Positions 26,429 through 34,993 of a stretch of DNA of 64,000 nucleotides are shown here, piece after piece. The stretch is from Pantoea sp. Mb-10 (GTDB lineage: Bacteria; Pseudomonadota; Gammaproteobacteria; Enterobacterales; Enterobacteriaceae), in NCBI RefSeq assembly GCF_021272205.1, contig NZ_JAJSDX010000001.1, positions 434,001 through 498,000 on the forward strand. Reading direction: 5' to 3'. Positions within the stretch are counted from its first letter, which is position 1. The number at the start of each line of letters is the position of its first letter. A model generated the notes under the pieces. The model had not been told where the DNA came from and made no database searches. It saw only the letters and a program-made list of their open reading frames with translations. A program made the translations under genes and the position numbers.

Positions 26429-27489
26429 AGCCGGTTTGCGTATTGGGTAATGGCCAGCTTGGCCGCATGCTGCGCCAGGCGGGTGAGCCGCTGGGGATCA
26501 CCGTTCATCCGGTTGGCCTTGACGCCGAACCGGCTGCGCTGCCCATTGCGCAGAGCGTGATCACGGCGGAAATTGAACGCTGGCCGGAAACGGCGTTGAC
26601 GCGAGAACTGGCACGCCACCCGGCTTTTGTAAACCGGGACATTTTTCCCCGCCTCGCCGATCGCCTGACGCAAAAGCAGCTGCTGGACCAGCTGAACTTA
26701 GCCACCGCGCCTTGGCAACTGCTGTCCAGCCCGGACCAATGGCCAGAGGTATTCCGCTCGCTGGGTGAGCTCGCCATCGTCAAACGCCGCACCGGCGGCT
26801 ACGACGGGCGCGGTCAGTGGCGTCTGCGCGCCGCAGACGCCAACAGCCTGCCCGCCGAGTGCTACGGCGAATGCATTGTTGAGCAGGGCATTCATTTCAG
26901 CGGCGAAGTGTCGCTGGTCGGCGCGCGTGGCAACGATGGCAGCACGGTGTTTTATCCCCTTACGCACAACCTTCACCAGGAAGGCATCCTGCGCACCAGC
27001 GTCGCCTTCCCGCAGGCAGACGCGGCGCTGCAGCAGCAGGCAGAAACCATGCTGAGCGCCATTCTGGATGCGTTGCAGTATGTCGGCGTGATGGCGATGG
27101 AGTGTTTCATCACGCCAGCAGGTTTACTGATTAACGAGCTGGCGCCACGCGTGCACAATAGCGGTCACTGGACGCAAAATGGCGCGTCCATTAGCCAATT
27201 TGAACTGCATTTGCGCGCGATTCTTGATCTGCCACTGCCGCAGCCGGTGGTGCTGGCGCCGTCGGTGATGGTTAACCTGATTGGCACCGAAAACAACCTC
27301 GCCTGGCTGACCCAGCCGCTGGTGCACCTACACTGGTACGATAAGGACGTGCGTCCCGGCCGCAAAGTGGGCCATTTGAACCTCACGGACAGCGACCCAC
27401 AGCGCCTCACGGCGGCGCTGCAGGCGTTGGTCCCCTTGCTGCCGACGGAATACGCCAGCGGTATCGCGTGGGCGATCGAAAAGCTTTAA
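26425..27489 (+). CDS. purK: PurK, N5-carboxyaminoimidazole ribonucleotide synthase
   Basis: A 354-residue ATP-grasp enzyme that makes N5-CAIR from AIR, ATP and bicarbonate, feeding PurE. Visible are the N-terminal dinucleotide-like GNGQLGRML, the ATP-grasp loop [29 protein letters not shown] and the metal-binding [14 protein letters not shown] terminator follows the stop. Confidence 0.98.
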   Translation: MKPVCVLGNGQLGRMLRQAGEPLGITVHPVGLDAEPAALPIAQSVITAEIERWPETALTRELARHPAFVNRDIFPRLADRLTQKQLLDQLNLATAPWQLLSSPDQWPEVFRSLGELAIVKRRTGGYDGRGQWRLRAADANSLPAECYGECIVEQGIHFSGEVSLVGARGNDGSTVFYPLTHNLHQEGILRTSVAFPQADAALQQQAETMLSAILDALQYVGVMAMECFITPAGLLINELAPRVHNSGHWTQNGASISQFELHLRAILDLPLPQPVVLAPSVMVNLIGTENNLAWLTQPLVHLHWYDKDVRPGRKVGHLNLTDSDPQRLTAALQALVPLLPTEYASGIAWAIEKL

Positions 27490-27495
27490 GTTGAC

Positions 27496-27522
27496 AACAG
27501 GCCGCCTCAGCGGCCTGTTTCA
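27496..27522 (+). terminator. Terminator of purEK
   Basis: AACAGGCCGC/GCGGCCTGTT stem with a four-base loop ending in TTT; on the minus strand it lies just downstream of ybbP and may serve it too. Confidence 0.8.
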
Positions 27523-27533
27523 TCCCTGCCCTT

Positions 27534-29951
27534 TTATCCGGCCTGGTATCCTGCGCGCCAACGCTTACCGTTGAGCAGCCGCACCCCCAACCCGCCGCCG
27601 CAGGCGGAAAGCAAGGCGGCGCCGCACAGGGGCAGCATCAGCCATAGCGTCCAATCCGGCTGCCAGGGGAAATCAAATATTTTGCGCTGTAACCCCCACA
27701 GCGCCGCTTCCGCCCCCAGCGCTGCCGCCGTGCCCGCCACCAGCCCCAGCAGGGCAAATTCCCACCACAGCGTACTGCGCAGCAGCCGCTTACTGGCGCC
27801 CAGCGTGCGGTACACCACCAGTTCCTGTCTGCGCTGCTGCATGCCGACCTGAATCTGCGCCATGAGCAGTAGCACGCCGCACGCGGTTACCAGCACCACC
27901 ATCATTTCCAGTGCGCGGCTCACCTGCGTCAGTACCTGGCTAATTTGTTTTAGCATTGCGCCCACATCCAGCAGACTCAGCGTGGGGAACGCACGGTTCA
28001 GCTGTGCCAGCAGCGCAGGATTATTCTCCATGCGGAAGCTGGTGAGCCAGGTTTGCGGCTGCGCATCCAGCTCGCCCGGCGGAAAAATGAAGAAGAAGTT
28101 CGGGCGCAAACTTTCCCAGTCGACCTTGCGTAAGCTGGTTATTTTGGCGTTGAACTGCTGCGTATCACCGCTAAAGGTCAAGGTATCGCCTACCTGCACG
28201 CCCAGGCGTTCGGCAAGCGCCGCTTCCATCGACACTTCCCCCGCCTGTGGCGGCCAACTGCCCGCGACCAACGGATTGTGATCGGGCCGATCGCGCTGCC
28301 AGGTCAGGTTGAGTTCGCGATTCAGCGCGTTATCCTGTTTGGGATCGGCCGGTTGGCCGTTCAGCGCGATCAGCCGCGCGCGCACGATCGGATAGAAGGT
28401 CTGCGGCACGATTTGATGCTGCTGTAAAAAGCTGCGCACCTGCGGCACCTGTTCGGGCGCGATATTCAGCAGAAAATAGTTTGGCGAGGCGGCGGGCAAT
28501 TGCTGTTGCCAGCGATCCAGCAGATCGCCGCGCATCACCAGTAGCAGCGCCAGCAGCATGAAAGAGAGCGAAAACGCCGCCAGCTGACTCAGCGTGGTTA
28601 ACGGCTGGCGCAGCAGCCGATTGATCGCCAGCCGCAGCGCCAGATTGCGTACCGTCAGCTTGCGCAGCAGCAGCAGCGTGCCCCAGCCGAGCAGCGCCAG
28701 CAAACCGGAAAGCATCACAATGCCCATCAGCAGCACCCATAACAGCGTGCTGCCGCGCAGCAGCAGCGCCAACAGCCCCACCATCACCAGCGCCATGACA
28801 GGTAAATAGATACGCAGCGGCCAGACCACCGCAACCGCATCGCGTCGCAGCACGCGCAGCGGTTGGGTCGCCATCAACAGGCGGTAAGGGCGCGCGCCCA
28901 CCAGCAGTGCGCTGACAAACATCGCGCCGACGGCCCACAGCCACGGCCACGCGCTCGCGGCGGGCAAGGTGGCGGGCAGCACCGGTTTCAGTAGCACCAA
29001 CAGGAGCGCTTCCATGCCCTGCCCCAGCGCGCCGCCCACCAGCGCCGCCAGGAGCAAGATGGCCAGCCATTGGCCGATGATGAGCCGCCGCAGCGCCTGG
29101 CGCGTGGCTCCCAGGGTTTTCAGAATCGCCACCAAATCGTAGCGGCTGCGGCAGTAGTGCCGCATGGCCACGGCCACGGCGGCAATCGCCAGCAGCAACG
29201 TGAGCAGCGCTGACATCAGCAAGAATTGCTGCGCGCGCTGCATCGTGCGGCCCAGCGCATCGTCTGAATTTTCAATGCTTATCCAGCGTTCGCCGTTTTT
29301 CAGCTGCGGCGTAATCCAGCGGTCATAACGCGCCAGCGGCGCCGCGTCCCCCGCAAAGGTGTAGCGCCAGCTCAGGCGGCTGCCGGGCTGAATCGCGCCG
29401 GTTTTCTCGACGTCGACGAGATTCATCAGCAGGCGCGGCGCGGTCTGGAAGGGATTAAATCCGCCGTCTGGCTCCTGAATGAGCTGGCCGGCGATGCGCA
29501 ACGTGGCGTCGCCGACGTCCAGCGCATCGCCCACCTTCAGGCCCAGCAACGCCAACAGGCGCGGCGCGACGATCACCGTGCCCGGCTGCGGTTTCTGCGC
29601 GGGCGGTTCGGTGCGCAGCACGCCAAACAGAGGATACGCCTCATCCACGGCTTTGACATCGGCCAGCTGCGGCGTCTCACCCGCGAAGGTCATGGTCATG
29701 AAACTGAGCTGGCGGCTCACGGATAACCCTTCCTCCTGCGCTTTTGCCAGCCAGTCATTGGGCACCGACGTGCTGCTGCGCAGCGTGCGGTCGCCTGCCA
29801 TAAAGTCGCGGCTCTGCTGACTCAACCCTTTCTCCATGCGATCGCTGATCGATCCCAGGGCCAGCACGCAGGCTACCGCCAGCGTTAAAGCCACCCAGAC
29901 AATCAGCAGCGACGGCGAACGCCACTCGCGCCAGAACCAGCGCCAAATCAT
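27534..29951 (-). CDS. ybbP: YbbP, FtsX/MacB-type ABC transporter permease
   Basis: An 805-residue inner-membrane permease, close to E. coli YbbP along its whole length (FWREWRSPSLLIVW, RSRYDLVAILKTLGA, DWESLRPNFFFIFP). It has two MacB-like periplasmic domains and roughly ten helices grouped into two FtsX repeats. The start is ATG 29951, which overlaps the ybbA stop (ATGA); the frame extends four codons further without a site. With YbbA it forms an ABC complex of uncertain substrate; coupling to the thioesterase TesA is suggested by the conserved neighbourhood. Confidence 0.95.
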   Translation of the reverse strand: MIWRWFWREWRSPSLLIVWVALTLAVACVLALGSISDRMEKGLSQQSRDFMAGDRTLRSSTSVPNDWLAKAQEEGLSVSRQLSFMTMTFAGETPQLADVKAVDEAYPLFGVLRTEPPAQKPQPGTVIVAPRLLALLGLKVGDALDVGDATLRIAGQLIQEPDGGFNPFQTAPRLLMNLVDVEKTGAIQPGSRLSWRYTFAGDAAPLARYDRWITPQLKNGERWISIENSDDALGRTMQRAQQFLLMSALLTLLLAIAAVAVAMRHYCRSRYDLVAILKTLGATRQALRRLIIGQWLAILLLAALVGGALGQGMEALLLVLLKPVLPATLPAASAWPWLWAVGAMFVSALLVGARPYRLLMATQPLRVLRRDAVAVVWPLRIYLPVMALVMVGLLALLLRGSTLLWVLLMGIVMLSGLLALLGWGTLLLLRKLTVRNLALRLAINRLLRQPLTTLSQLAAFSLSFMLLALLLVMRGDLLDRWQQQLPAASPNYFLLNIAPEQVPQVRSFLQQHQIVPQTFYPIVRARLIALNGQPADPKQDNALNRELNLTWQRDRPDHNPLVAGSWPPQAGEVSMEAALAERLGVQVGDTLTFSGDTQQFNAKITSLRKVDWESLRPNFFFIFPPGELDAQPQTWLTSFRMENNPALLAQLNRAFPTLSLLDVGAMLKQISQVLTQVSRALEMMVVLVTACGVLLLMAQIQVGMQQRRQELVVYRTLGASKRLLRSTLWWEFALLGLVAGTAAALGAEAALWGLQRKIFDFPWQPDWTLWLMLPLCGAALLSACGGGLGVRLLNGKRWRAGYQAG

Positions 29952-30634
29952 GCGGCCTCCCATAATTTACCGTCGCGCAGCCGCAGACAGCGGTCGCAGC
30001 GTGCGGCCAACTGTTCGTCATGGGTAACCAGAATCAGCGTGGTGGCAAAGTCGCGGTTGAGGGAAAACAGCAGATCGGCGATGCGATCGCCGGTTTGGCG
30101 GTCGAGATTGCCGGTGGGTTCATCCGCAAACAGCAAACCGGGCCGGCCGCTAAAGGCCCGCGCCAGGGCGACCCGCTGCTGCTCACCGCCGGAAAGCTGT
30201 GCCGGAAGATGGTGCAGGCGCGCGTGTAACCCCAGCTGCGCTAACAGTTCCTTCGCCTGTGCGCGGCTGTCACGTTCGCTGTCGCCGCGCAGCAGCGCGG
30301 GAAGCTGGACATTCTCCAGCGCATTGAGCGTGGGCACGAGCATAAACGACTGAAACACAAAGCCCACTTCCCGCGCGCGCAGCGCGGCCCGCTGCTCCTC
30401 ATTCAGACGATTCAGCGGCTGGCCCAGCAACCGCACCTCGCCGCTGCTGCCGTCATCCAGCCCGGCAAGTATTCCCAACAGGGTGGATTTGCCCGAGCCG
30501 GACTCCCCAATTAACGCCAGCGTTTCGGCAGGTTTGACAACCAGGTCAACTCCGGTAAGGATGGTTAATTGATGCTCTCCTTGACCGACGGACTTTGTAA
30601 GATGATGAACTTCAAGAATGTTTTCCGCTGGCAT
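29948..30634 (-). CDS. ybbA: YbbA, ABC transporter ATPase partner of YbbP
   Basis: A 228-residue LolD/MacB-type ATPase: Walker A GESGSGKS, Q-loop VFQSFMLVPTLN, signature LSGGEQQRVALARAF, Walker B LLFADEPTGNLD and H-loop LVTHDEQLAARC. Translation is coupled to ybbP downstream. Its first 33 bases overlap the start of tesA on the other strand, as also seen in E. coli. Confidence 0.96.
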   Translation of the reverse strand: MPAENILEVHHLTKSVGQGEHQLTILTGVDLVVKPAETLALIGESGSGKSTLLGILAGLDDGSSGEVRLLGQPLNRLNEEQRAALRAREVGFVFQSFMLVPTLNALENVQLPALLRGDSERDSRAQAKELLAQLGLHARLHHLPAQLSGGEQQRVALARAFSGRPGLLFADEPTGNLDRQTGDRIADLLFSLNRDFATTLILVTHDEQLAARCDRCLRLRDGKLWEAA

Positions 30635-31225
30635 TATCCCTTCCTGTTGTTGTTATTGCTGGTGTCGCGCGTTGCCGCTGCCGATACCCTGCTGGTGCTG
30701 GGCGACAGCCTGAGTGCCGGCTATCGCATGGCGGCAACCGCCGCCTGGCCGAGTCTGCTGGATAAAGCCTGGCAACAGCAGCCGCATGTGGTCAATGGCA
30801 GTATCAGCGGTGACACCGTCAGCCAAGGGCTGGCACGCTTGCCCGGCTTATTAAAACAGCATCAGCCCCGCTGGGTGTTAATCGAATTGGGCGGTAACGA
30901 TGGCCTACGCGGCTTTGCACCGCAAGCGATCGAAGCGGATTTAAAAAAGATCGTGGATGCGGTTATCGCCGCCGATGCCAAGCCGCTGCTGATGCAGATT
31001 CGCCTCCCCGCGAATTATGGCCGCCGTTATACCGAGGCGTTTAGCGCCATTTATCCGCGCCTCGCCCAAGACTATCACCTGCCGCTGCTGCCGTTTTTCA
31101 TGGAACAGGTTTACCTCAAACCCGAATGGATGCAGCAGGACGGCATTCATCCTAATCAAGACGCGCAGCCGTTTATCGCTGACGTGATGGCCAAACAGCT
31201 GGCACCGCTGGTCAAACAGCAGTAA
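30602..31225 (+). CDS. tesA: TesA, periplasmic thioesterase I / protease I / lysophospholipase L1
   Basis: A 207-residue SGNH hydrolase. The start at ATG 30602 matches the family start MMNF-NVFRWH; further upstream codons lie inside ybbA. The signal peptide is cleaved after RVAAA (about residue 26). SGNH blocks are GDSLSAG (nucleophile S), GSISGDT, GGNDG and DGIHPN (catalytic D and H). It hydrolyses long-chain acyl thioesters and lysophospholipids in the periplasm. It is divergent from ybbA with overlapping 5' ends. Confidence 0.97.
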   Translation: MMNFKNVFRWHYPFLLLLLLVSRVAAADTLLVLGDSLSAGYRMAATAAWPSLLDKAWQQQPHVVNGSISGDTVSQGLARLPGLLKQHQPRWVLIELGGNDGLRGFAPQAIEADLKKIVDAVIAADAKPLLMQIRLPANYGRRYTEAFSAIYPRLAQDYHLPLLPFFMEQVYLKPEWMQQDGIHPNQDAQPFIADVMAKQLAPLVKQQ

Positions 31226-31315
31226 GTGTAGGCGGGCTGTGCGTCAACAAGCGGTTGACGTGCGCCCGTGAATTCATTAAGTCTGACGGCTACCTTCACT
31301 CGCACTCTGAGAGCT

Positions 31316-32089
31316 ATGCAAAAAAATATCGTGATTACCGGCTGTTCCAGCGGCATTGGCCTTGCGGCAGCAAACGATCTGCTGGCGCGCGGCTATCGCG
31401 TGCTGGCCGCCTGCCGCCGCGCGGAAGACGTGGCGCGAATGGAGACGCTGGGCTTCTGCGGTGTGCAGCTCGATCTGGACGATCCTGCCAGCGTTGATGC
31501 CGCTGCCGATCGCATGCTTGCCCTGTGCGACGGACGCCTGCACGGCCTGTTCAACAACGGTGGCTTTGGGCAGTACGGTCCCCTGACCAGCGTGTCACGC
31601 CAGCAGCTGGAGCGGCAGTTCTCCACCAATCTGTTTGGCACGCACCAGCTCACGCTGCGGCTGCTGCCGGCGCTTCAGGCCAGCGGCGCGGGCCGCATTG
31701 TCAATACCAGTTCGGTGTTGGGCTTGATCTCCACGCCCGGACGCGGCGCGTATGCCGCCAGCAAATGGGCGCTTGAGGCCTGGAGCGATGCGTTGCGCAT
31801 GGAACTGCATGGCTCTGGCGTGCGCGTCAGTCTGATTGAGCCTGGCCCCATCGCCTCCCGCTTCACGGACAACGTGCAGCAGGGTGAGCAGGACAATCCG
31901 GTGCGCAATCCCGGCATTGCCGCCCGCTTTACGCTGCCGCCGGAAGCCATTCTCCCCAAGCTGCGCCATGCGCTGGAGAGCGCCCATCCGCGCCTGCGTT
32001 ATCCCGTCACGCAAGTGGCATGGATGATGAGCCTGCTCAAACGCCTCCTGCCCGGCTGGCTGCTGGATCGCCTGCTGCGTAACAACTAA
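31316..32089 (+). CDS. ybbO: YbbO, short-chain dehydrogenase/reductase
   Basis: A 257-residue classical SDR: NAD(P)-binding TGCSSGIGLAAAN, NNGGFG in place of NNAG, catalytic serine in NTSSVLGL, Y-x3-K as YAASK, and the EPGPI loop. E. coli YbbO acts on aldehydes including retinal and fatty aldehydes. The start at ATG 31316 follows GAGAG; a GTG 16 codons earlier has no site but cannot be excluded, as the E. coli annotation has a longer leader. The gene lies between tesA and cnoX in conserved order. Confidence 0.92.
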   Translation: MQKNIVITGCSSGIGLAAANDLLARGYRVLAACRRAEDVARMETLGFCGVQLDLDDPASVDAAADRMLALCDGRLHGLFNNGGFGQYGPLTSVSRQQLERQFSTNLFGTHQLTLRLLPALQASGAGRIVNTSSVLGLISTPGRGAYAASKWALEAWSDALRMELHGSGVRVSLIEPGPIASRFTDNVQQGEQDNPVRNPGIAARFTLPPEAILPKLRHALESAHPRLRYPVTQVAWMMSLLKRLLPGWLLDRLLRNN

Positions 32090-32166
32090 GCTGGGGCGAG
32101 CGCAGCCTTGAACTTCGGCGGTGCGCCCCCATATTCTGAACACACTTTTTGCCAAGAGACGTAGCC

Positions 32167-33021
32167 ATGTCACACGCTTCGATTATCGACATTAATGAAT
32201 CCAACCTGCACCAGACGCTGGAACACTCCATGCAGCAGCCGGTGCTGTTCTACTTCTGGTCCGATCGCAGCCAGCATTGCCAGGAGCTTACGCCGGTGCT
32301 GGAGCGCCTGGCGCAGGAGTATGCCGGTCAGTTCATTCTGGCGAAGCTGGATTGCGATAAAGAGCAGCTGGTCGCGTCGCAGTTCGGCCTGCGCGCTATT
32401 CCTACCGTTTACCTGTTCCAGAACGGTCAGCCGGTAGACGGTTTCCAGGGCCCGCAGCCTGAAGAGGCGATTCGCGCGCTGCTGCAAAAAGTGTTGCCGC
32501 GCGAGGATGAAATCAAAGCGCAGCAGGCGATGCAGCTGATGGAGGAAGGCAAACCGCTCGACGCGCTGCCGCTGCTTAAAGACGCCTGGCAGATCAGCAA
32601 TCAGAACAGTGAAATCGGCTTTTTGCTGGCAGAGGTGCTGATCGCGCTGAACCGTAGCGATGAAGCAGAAGCGGTGTTGGCGGTCGTGCCGCTTCAAGAT
32701 CAGGATACGCGCTATCAGAGCCTGATTTCCCAGATCGACCTGCTAAAGCAAGCCGCCGATACGCCGGAAATTCAGCAGCTGCAGGCGCAAATGGCTGAAG
32801 AGCCAGAGAACGCCGGACTGGCGGCCAAGCTGGCACTTCAACTGCATCACGTAGGCCGCAACGAAGAAGCGCTGGAACTGCTGTTCCATTTCCTGAAGCG
32901 CGATCTCAGCGCCGGTGAGGGCGAAGTGCGTAAGATGTTCCAGGAAATTCTGGCCGCGCTGGGAACCGGCGATGCGCTGGCTTCGCGCTATCGCCGCCAA
33001 CTCTATTCCCTGCTCTACTGA
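32167..33021 (+). CDS. cnoX: CnoX (YbbN), chaperedoxin
   Basis: 284 residues, as in E. coli. An N-terminal thioredoxin fold (about 1-110) has an SxxC active site (SDRSQHC) rather than CxxC, so it is not a reductase. TPR-like helical repeats follow to the end. CnoX binds unfolding proteins under hypochlorous acid stress, protects their cysteines through mixed disulfides, and passes them to GroEL/DnaK. The start is ATG 32167, the family N-terminus; the frame extends six codons upstream. Confidence 0.96.
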   Translation: MSHASIIDINESNLHQTLEHSMQQPVLFYFWSDRSQHCQELTPVLERLAQEYAGQFILAKLDCDKEQLVASQFGLRAIPTVYLFQNGQPVDGFQGPQPEEAIRALLQKVLPREDEIKAQQAMQLMEEGKPLDALPLLKDAWQISNQNSEIGFLLAEVLIALNRSDEAEAVLAVVPLQDQDTRYQSLISQIDLLKQAADTPEIQQLQAQMAEEPENAGLAAKLALQLHHVGRNEEALELLFHFLKRDLSAGEGEVRKMFQEILAALGTGDALASRYRRQLYSLLY

Positions 33022-33081
33022 GGCCTTACGCTTCACGGGCCGAAGCGACTCGGCCCGACAATCTGACAACCCGGAGGTTTT

Positions 33082-33987
33082 ATGTTGACTGTGATCCCCG
33101 CACTCGTGGTGCTGGCGCTGGTGGCCGTATGGGCTGGCGTGAAAATTGTGCCGCAAGGCTATCAATGGACCGTTGAACGCTTTGGCCGCTACACCAAAAC
33201 GCTGCCGCCTGGCTTGAATCTGGTGGTGCCGTTTATGGACCGTATTGGTCGCAAGATCAATATGATGGAACAGGTCCTTGATATCCCCTCGCAAGAAATC
33301 ATCTCCAAAGACAACGCCAACGTGACTATTGACGCCGTGTGCTTTATTCAGGTGGTCGATCCGGCGCGCGCCGCGTATGAAGTGAGCAATCTGGAACTGG
33401 CGATTCTCAATCTGACCATGACCAACATTCGCACCGTGCTGGGCAGCATGGAGCTGGATGAGATGCTGTCGCAGCGCGACAACATCAACACGCGTCTGCT
33501 GCACATCGTGGATGAGGCCACCAATCCGTGGGGCGTGAAAATTACCCGCATCGAAATTCGCGATGTGCGTCCGCCGCAGGAGCTGATCGCCGCCATGAAC
33601 GCGCAAATGAAAGCGGAACGCACCAAACGCGCCGATATCCTGGCTGCCGAAGGCGTGCGCCAGGCGGCCATATTGCGGGCGGAAGGCGATAAGCAGTCGC
33701 AAATTCTCAAAGCGGAAGGTGAGCGAACCTCAGCCTTTTTGCAGGCGGAAGCGCGTGAGCGCCAGGCTGAAGCGGAGGCCAACGCCACCAAAGTGGTCTC
33801 TCAAGCCATTGCCGCCGGCGATATTCAGGCGGTGAACTACTTTGTGGCGCAGAAATACACCGACGCGCTGCAAAAAATTGGCGAGGCCAACAACAGCAAA
33901 GTGGTGATGATGCCGCTGGATGCCAGCAGCCTGATCGGCGCGATTGGCGGCATCAGCGAACTGTTGCAGGGACGTAAATCGTCATGA
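33082..33987 (+). CDS. qmcA: QmcA, SPFH-domain membrane protein
   Basis: A 301-residue stomatin/prohibitin-like protein. It has an N-terminal hydrophobic anchor (residues 1-22), an SPFH domain ([24 protein letters not shown] onward), and a long charged coiled coil (about 180-240, rich in AEG/AEAxR) before a C-terminal patch. QmcA forms membrane microdomain oligomers and influences FtsH-related proteolysis in E. coli. The stop overlaps ybbJ (ATGA), its NfeD-like partner. Confidence 0.95.
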   Translation: MLTVIPALVVLALVAVWAGVKIVPQGYQWTVERFGRYTKTLPPGLNLVVPFMDRIGRKINMMEQVLDIPSQEIISKDNANVTIDAVCFIQVVDPARAAYEVSNLELAILNLTMTNIRTVLGSMELDEMLSQRDNINTRLLHIVDEATNPWGVKITRIEIRDVRPPQELIAAMNAQMKAERTKRADILAAEGVRQAAILRAEGDKQSQILKAEGERTSAFLQAEARERQAEAEANATKVVSQAIAAGDIQAVNYFVAQKYTDALQKIGEANNSKVVMMPLDASSLIGAIGGISELLQGRKSS

Positions 33988-34442
33988 TGATGGCGCTGAT
34001 CGCGCATCCCTATGCGTTCTGGCTGACGCTGGGCGGCTTGCTGCTGGCGGCAGAGATGCTCGGTACCAGCGGCTATCTGCTGTGGAGCGGGGTGGCGGCC
34101 GTACTGGTCGGGCTGATCGAATGGGCCTATCCGCTGTCATGGGCGGCCCAAGGTGCGCTCTTCGCCGTGTTGACGCTGCTGAGTGTGATCCTGTGGTTTC
34201 GCTGGCTGCGCCGACGTGAGGCCAGCCAGCAGCCTAATACGCTTAATCAGCGCGGTGCGCAGCTGATTGGCCTGCGTGTGACGCTGGAGAGCGCGCTGGT
34301 CTCAGGCGTCGGCCATGTGCGGATCGGCGACAGCAGCTGGCGCGTACAGGCCCACGACGACTTGCCAGCAGGAACACCGGTGATTGTCACCGGTGTGACG
34401 GGCATTACGCTGCTGATTCAACGGGACGCATCCGGCGCCTGA
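33984..34442 (+). CDS. ybbJ: YbbJ, NfeD-like membrane partner of QmcA
   Basis: A 152-residue inner-membrane protein with two or three N-terminal helices (about 8-75) and a C-terminal OB-fold NfeD domain ([33 protein letters not shown]). Short NfeD proteins are regularly paired with SPFH proteins, and here the genes overlap by four bases. Its 3' end overlaps the 3' end of cueR by 25 bases on the opposite strand. Confidence 0.93.
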   Translation: MMMALIAHPYAFWLTLGGLLLAAEMLGTSGYLLWSGVAAVLVGLIEWAYPLSWAAQGALFAVLTLLSVILWFRWLRRREASQQPNTLNQRGAQLIGLRVTLESALVSGVGHVRIGDSSWRVQAHDDLPAGTPVIVTGVTGITLLIQRDASGA

Positions 34443-34834
34443 CAACAGCCGCTGGCCAGCTGATTGATGATCGGGCACTCGGCATGCTCATCGCCGGGAC
34501 ACGCCGCCGCCAGCGCCAGCAACTGCGCGCGCATCGCCTTGAGCTCGTCGATATGCGCCGCAATTTCTTCCGCTTTCTGCAAGGTGCGCGCTTTCACCTC
34601 TGCGCTGTGCCGCGCGGGGTTATTGAACAGCCCCACCAGCTCGCGGCACTCTTCAAGGGTGAATCCCACCTGCCGCGCCTGGCGCAGCAGCAGCAGTTCA
34701 TCAATGTGACGGCTGGCGTAGCGCCGATAGCCGTTATCACTGCGCAGCGGCGGCGTAATTACGCCCCTCTCTTCGTAAAACCGAATCGCCTTTTGCGTGA
34801 GCCCGGTTTTTTTCGCCACGTCACTAATATTCAT
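34418..34834 (-). CDS. cueR: CueR, Cu(I)-responsive MerR-family activator
   Basis: A 138-residue MerR regulator: N-terminal helix-turn-helix [24 protein letters not shown], wing RSDNGYRRY, dimerisation helix, and the Cu(I)-binding pair C112 and C120 ([10 protein letters not shown]). A second CC pair sits near the C-terminus. It twists the 19-base-spacer copA promoter to activate transcription on copper, silver or gold. It is divergent from copA. Confidence 0.97.
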   Translation of the reverse strand: MNISDVAKKTGLTQKAIRFYEERGVITPPLRSDNGYRRYASRHIDELLLLRQARQVGFTLEECRELVGLFNNPARHSAEVKARTLQKAEEIAAHIDELKAMRAQLLALAAACPGDEHAECPIINQLASGCCQAPDASR

Positions 34835-34843
34835 CTTCTCTCC

Positions 34844-34874
34844 TTGACCTTCACCTCAATGGAAGGTTTAGGCT
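34844..34874 (+). promoter_or_regulatory. copA promoter with CueR operator
   Basis: The -35 TTGACC (34844-34849) and -10 TAGGCT (34869-34874) are separated by the 19-base spacer typical of MerR-type promoters. The spacer holds the dyad ACCTT-N10-GAAGGT-like CueR site (34847-34867). Confidence 0.92.
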
Positions 34875-34993
34875 TAATTCTGTGATGTTTCAAGCGGCGG
34901 CCGGCGCAACCCAGGCGTCACCGCGCAACAAAACAGGCTACTCACTACTGTAAAGCAGGCAGCGAGTCAAATCTGATTACCAAGGAGTTCACG

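Noticed and set aside
28330-29070. 246-codon minus-strand frame inside ybbP
   Set aside because: Alternate-frame shadow of ybbP with Gly/Ala/Arg composition.
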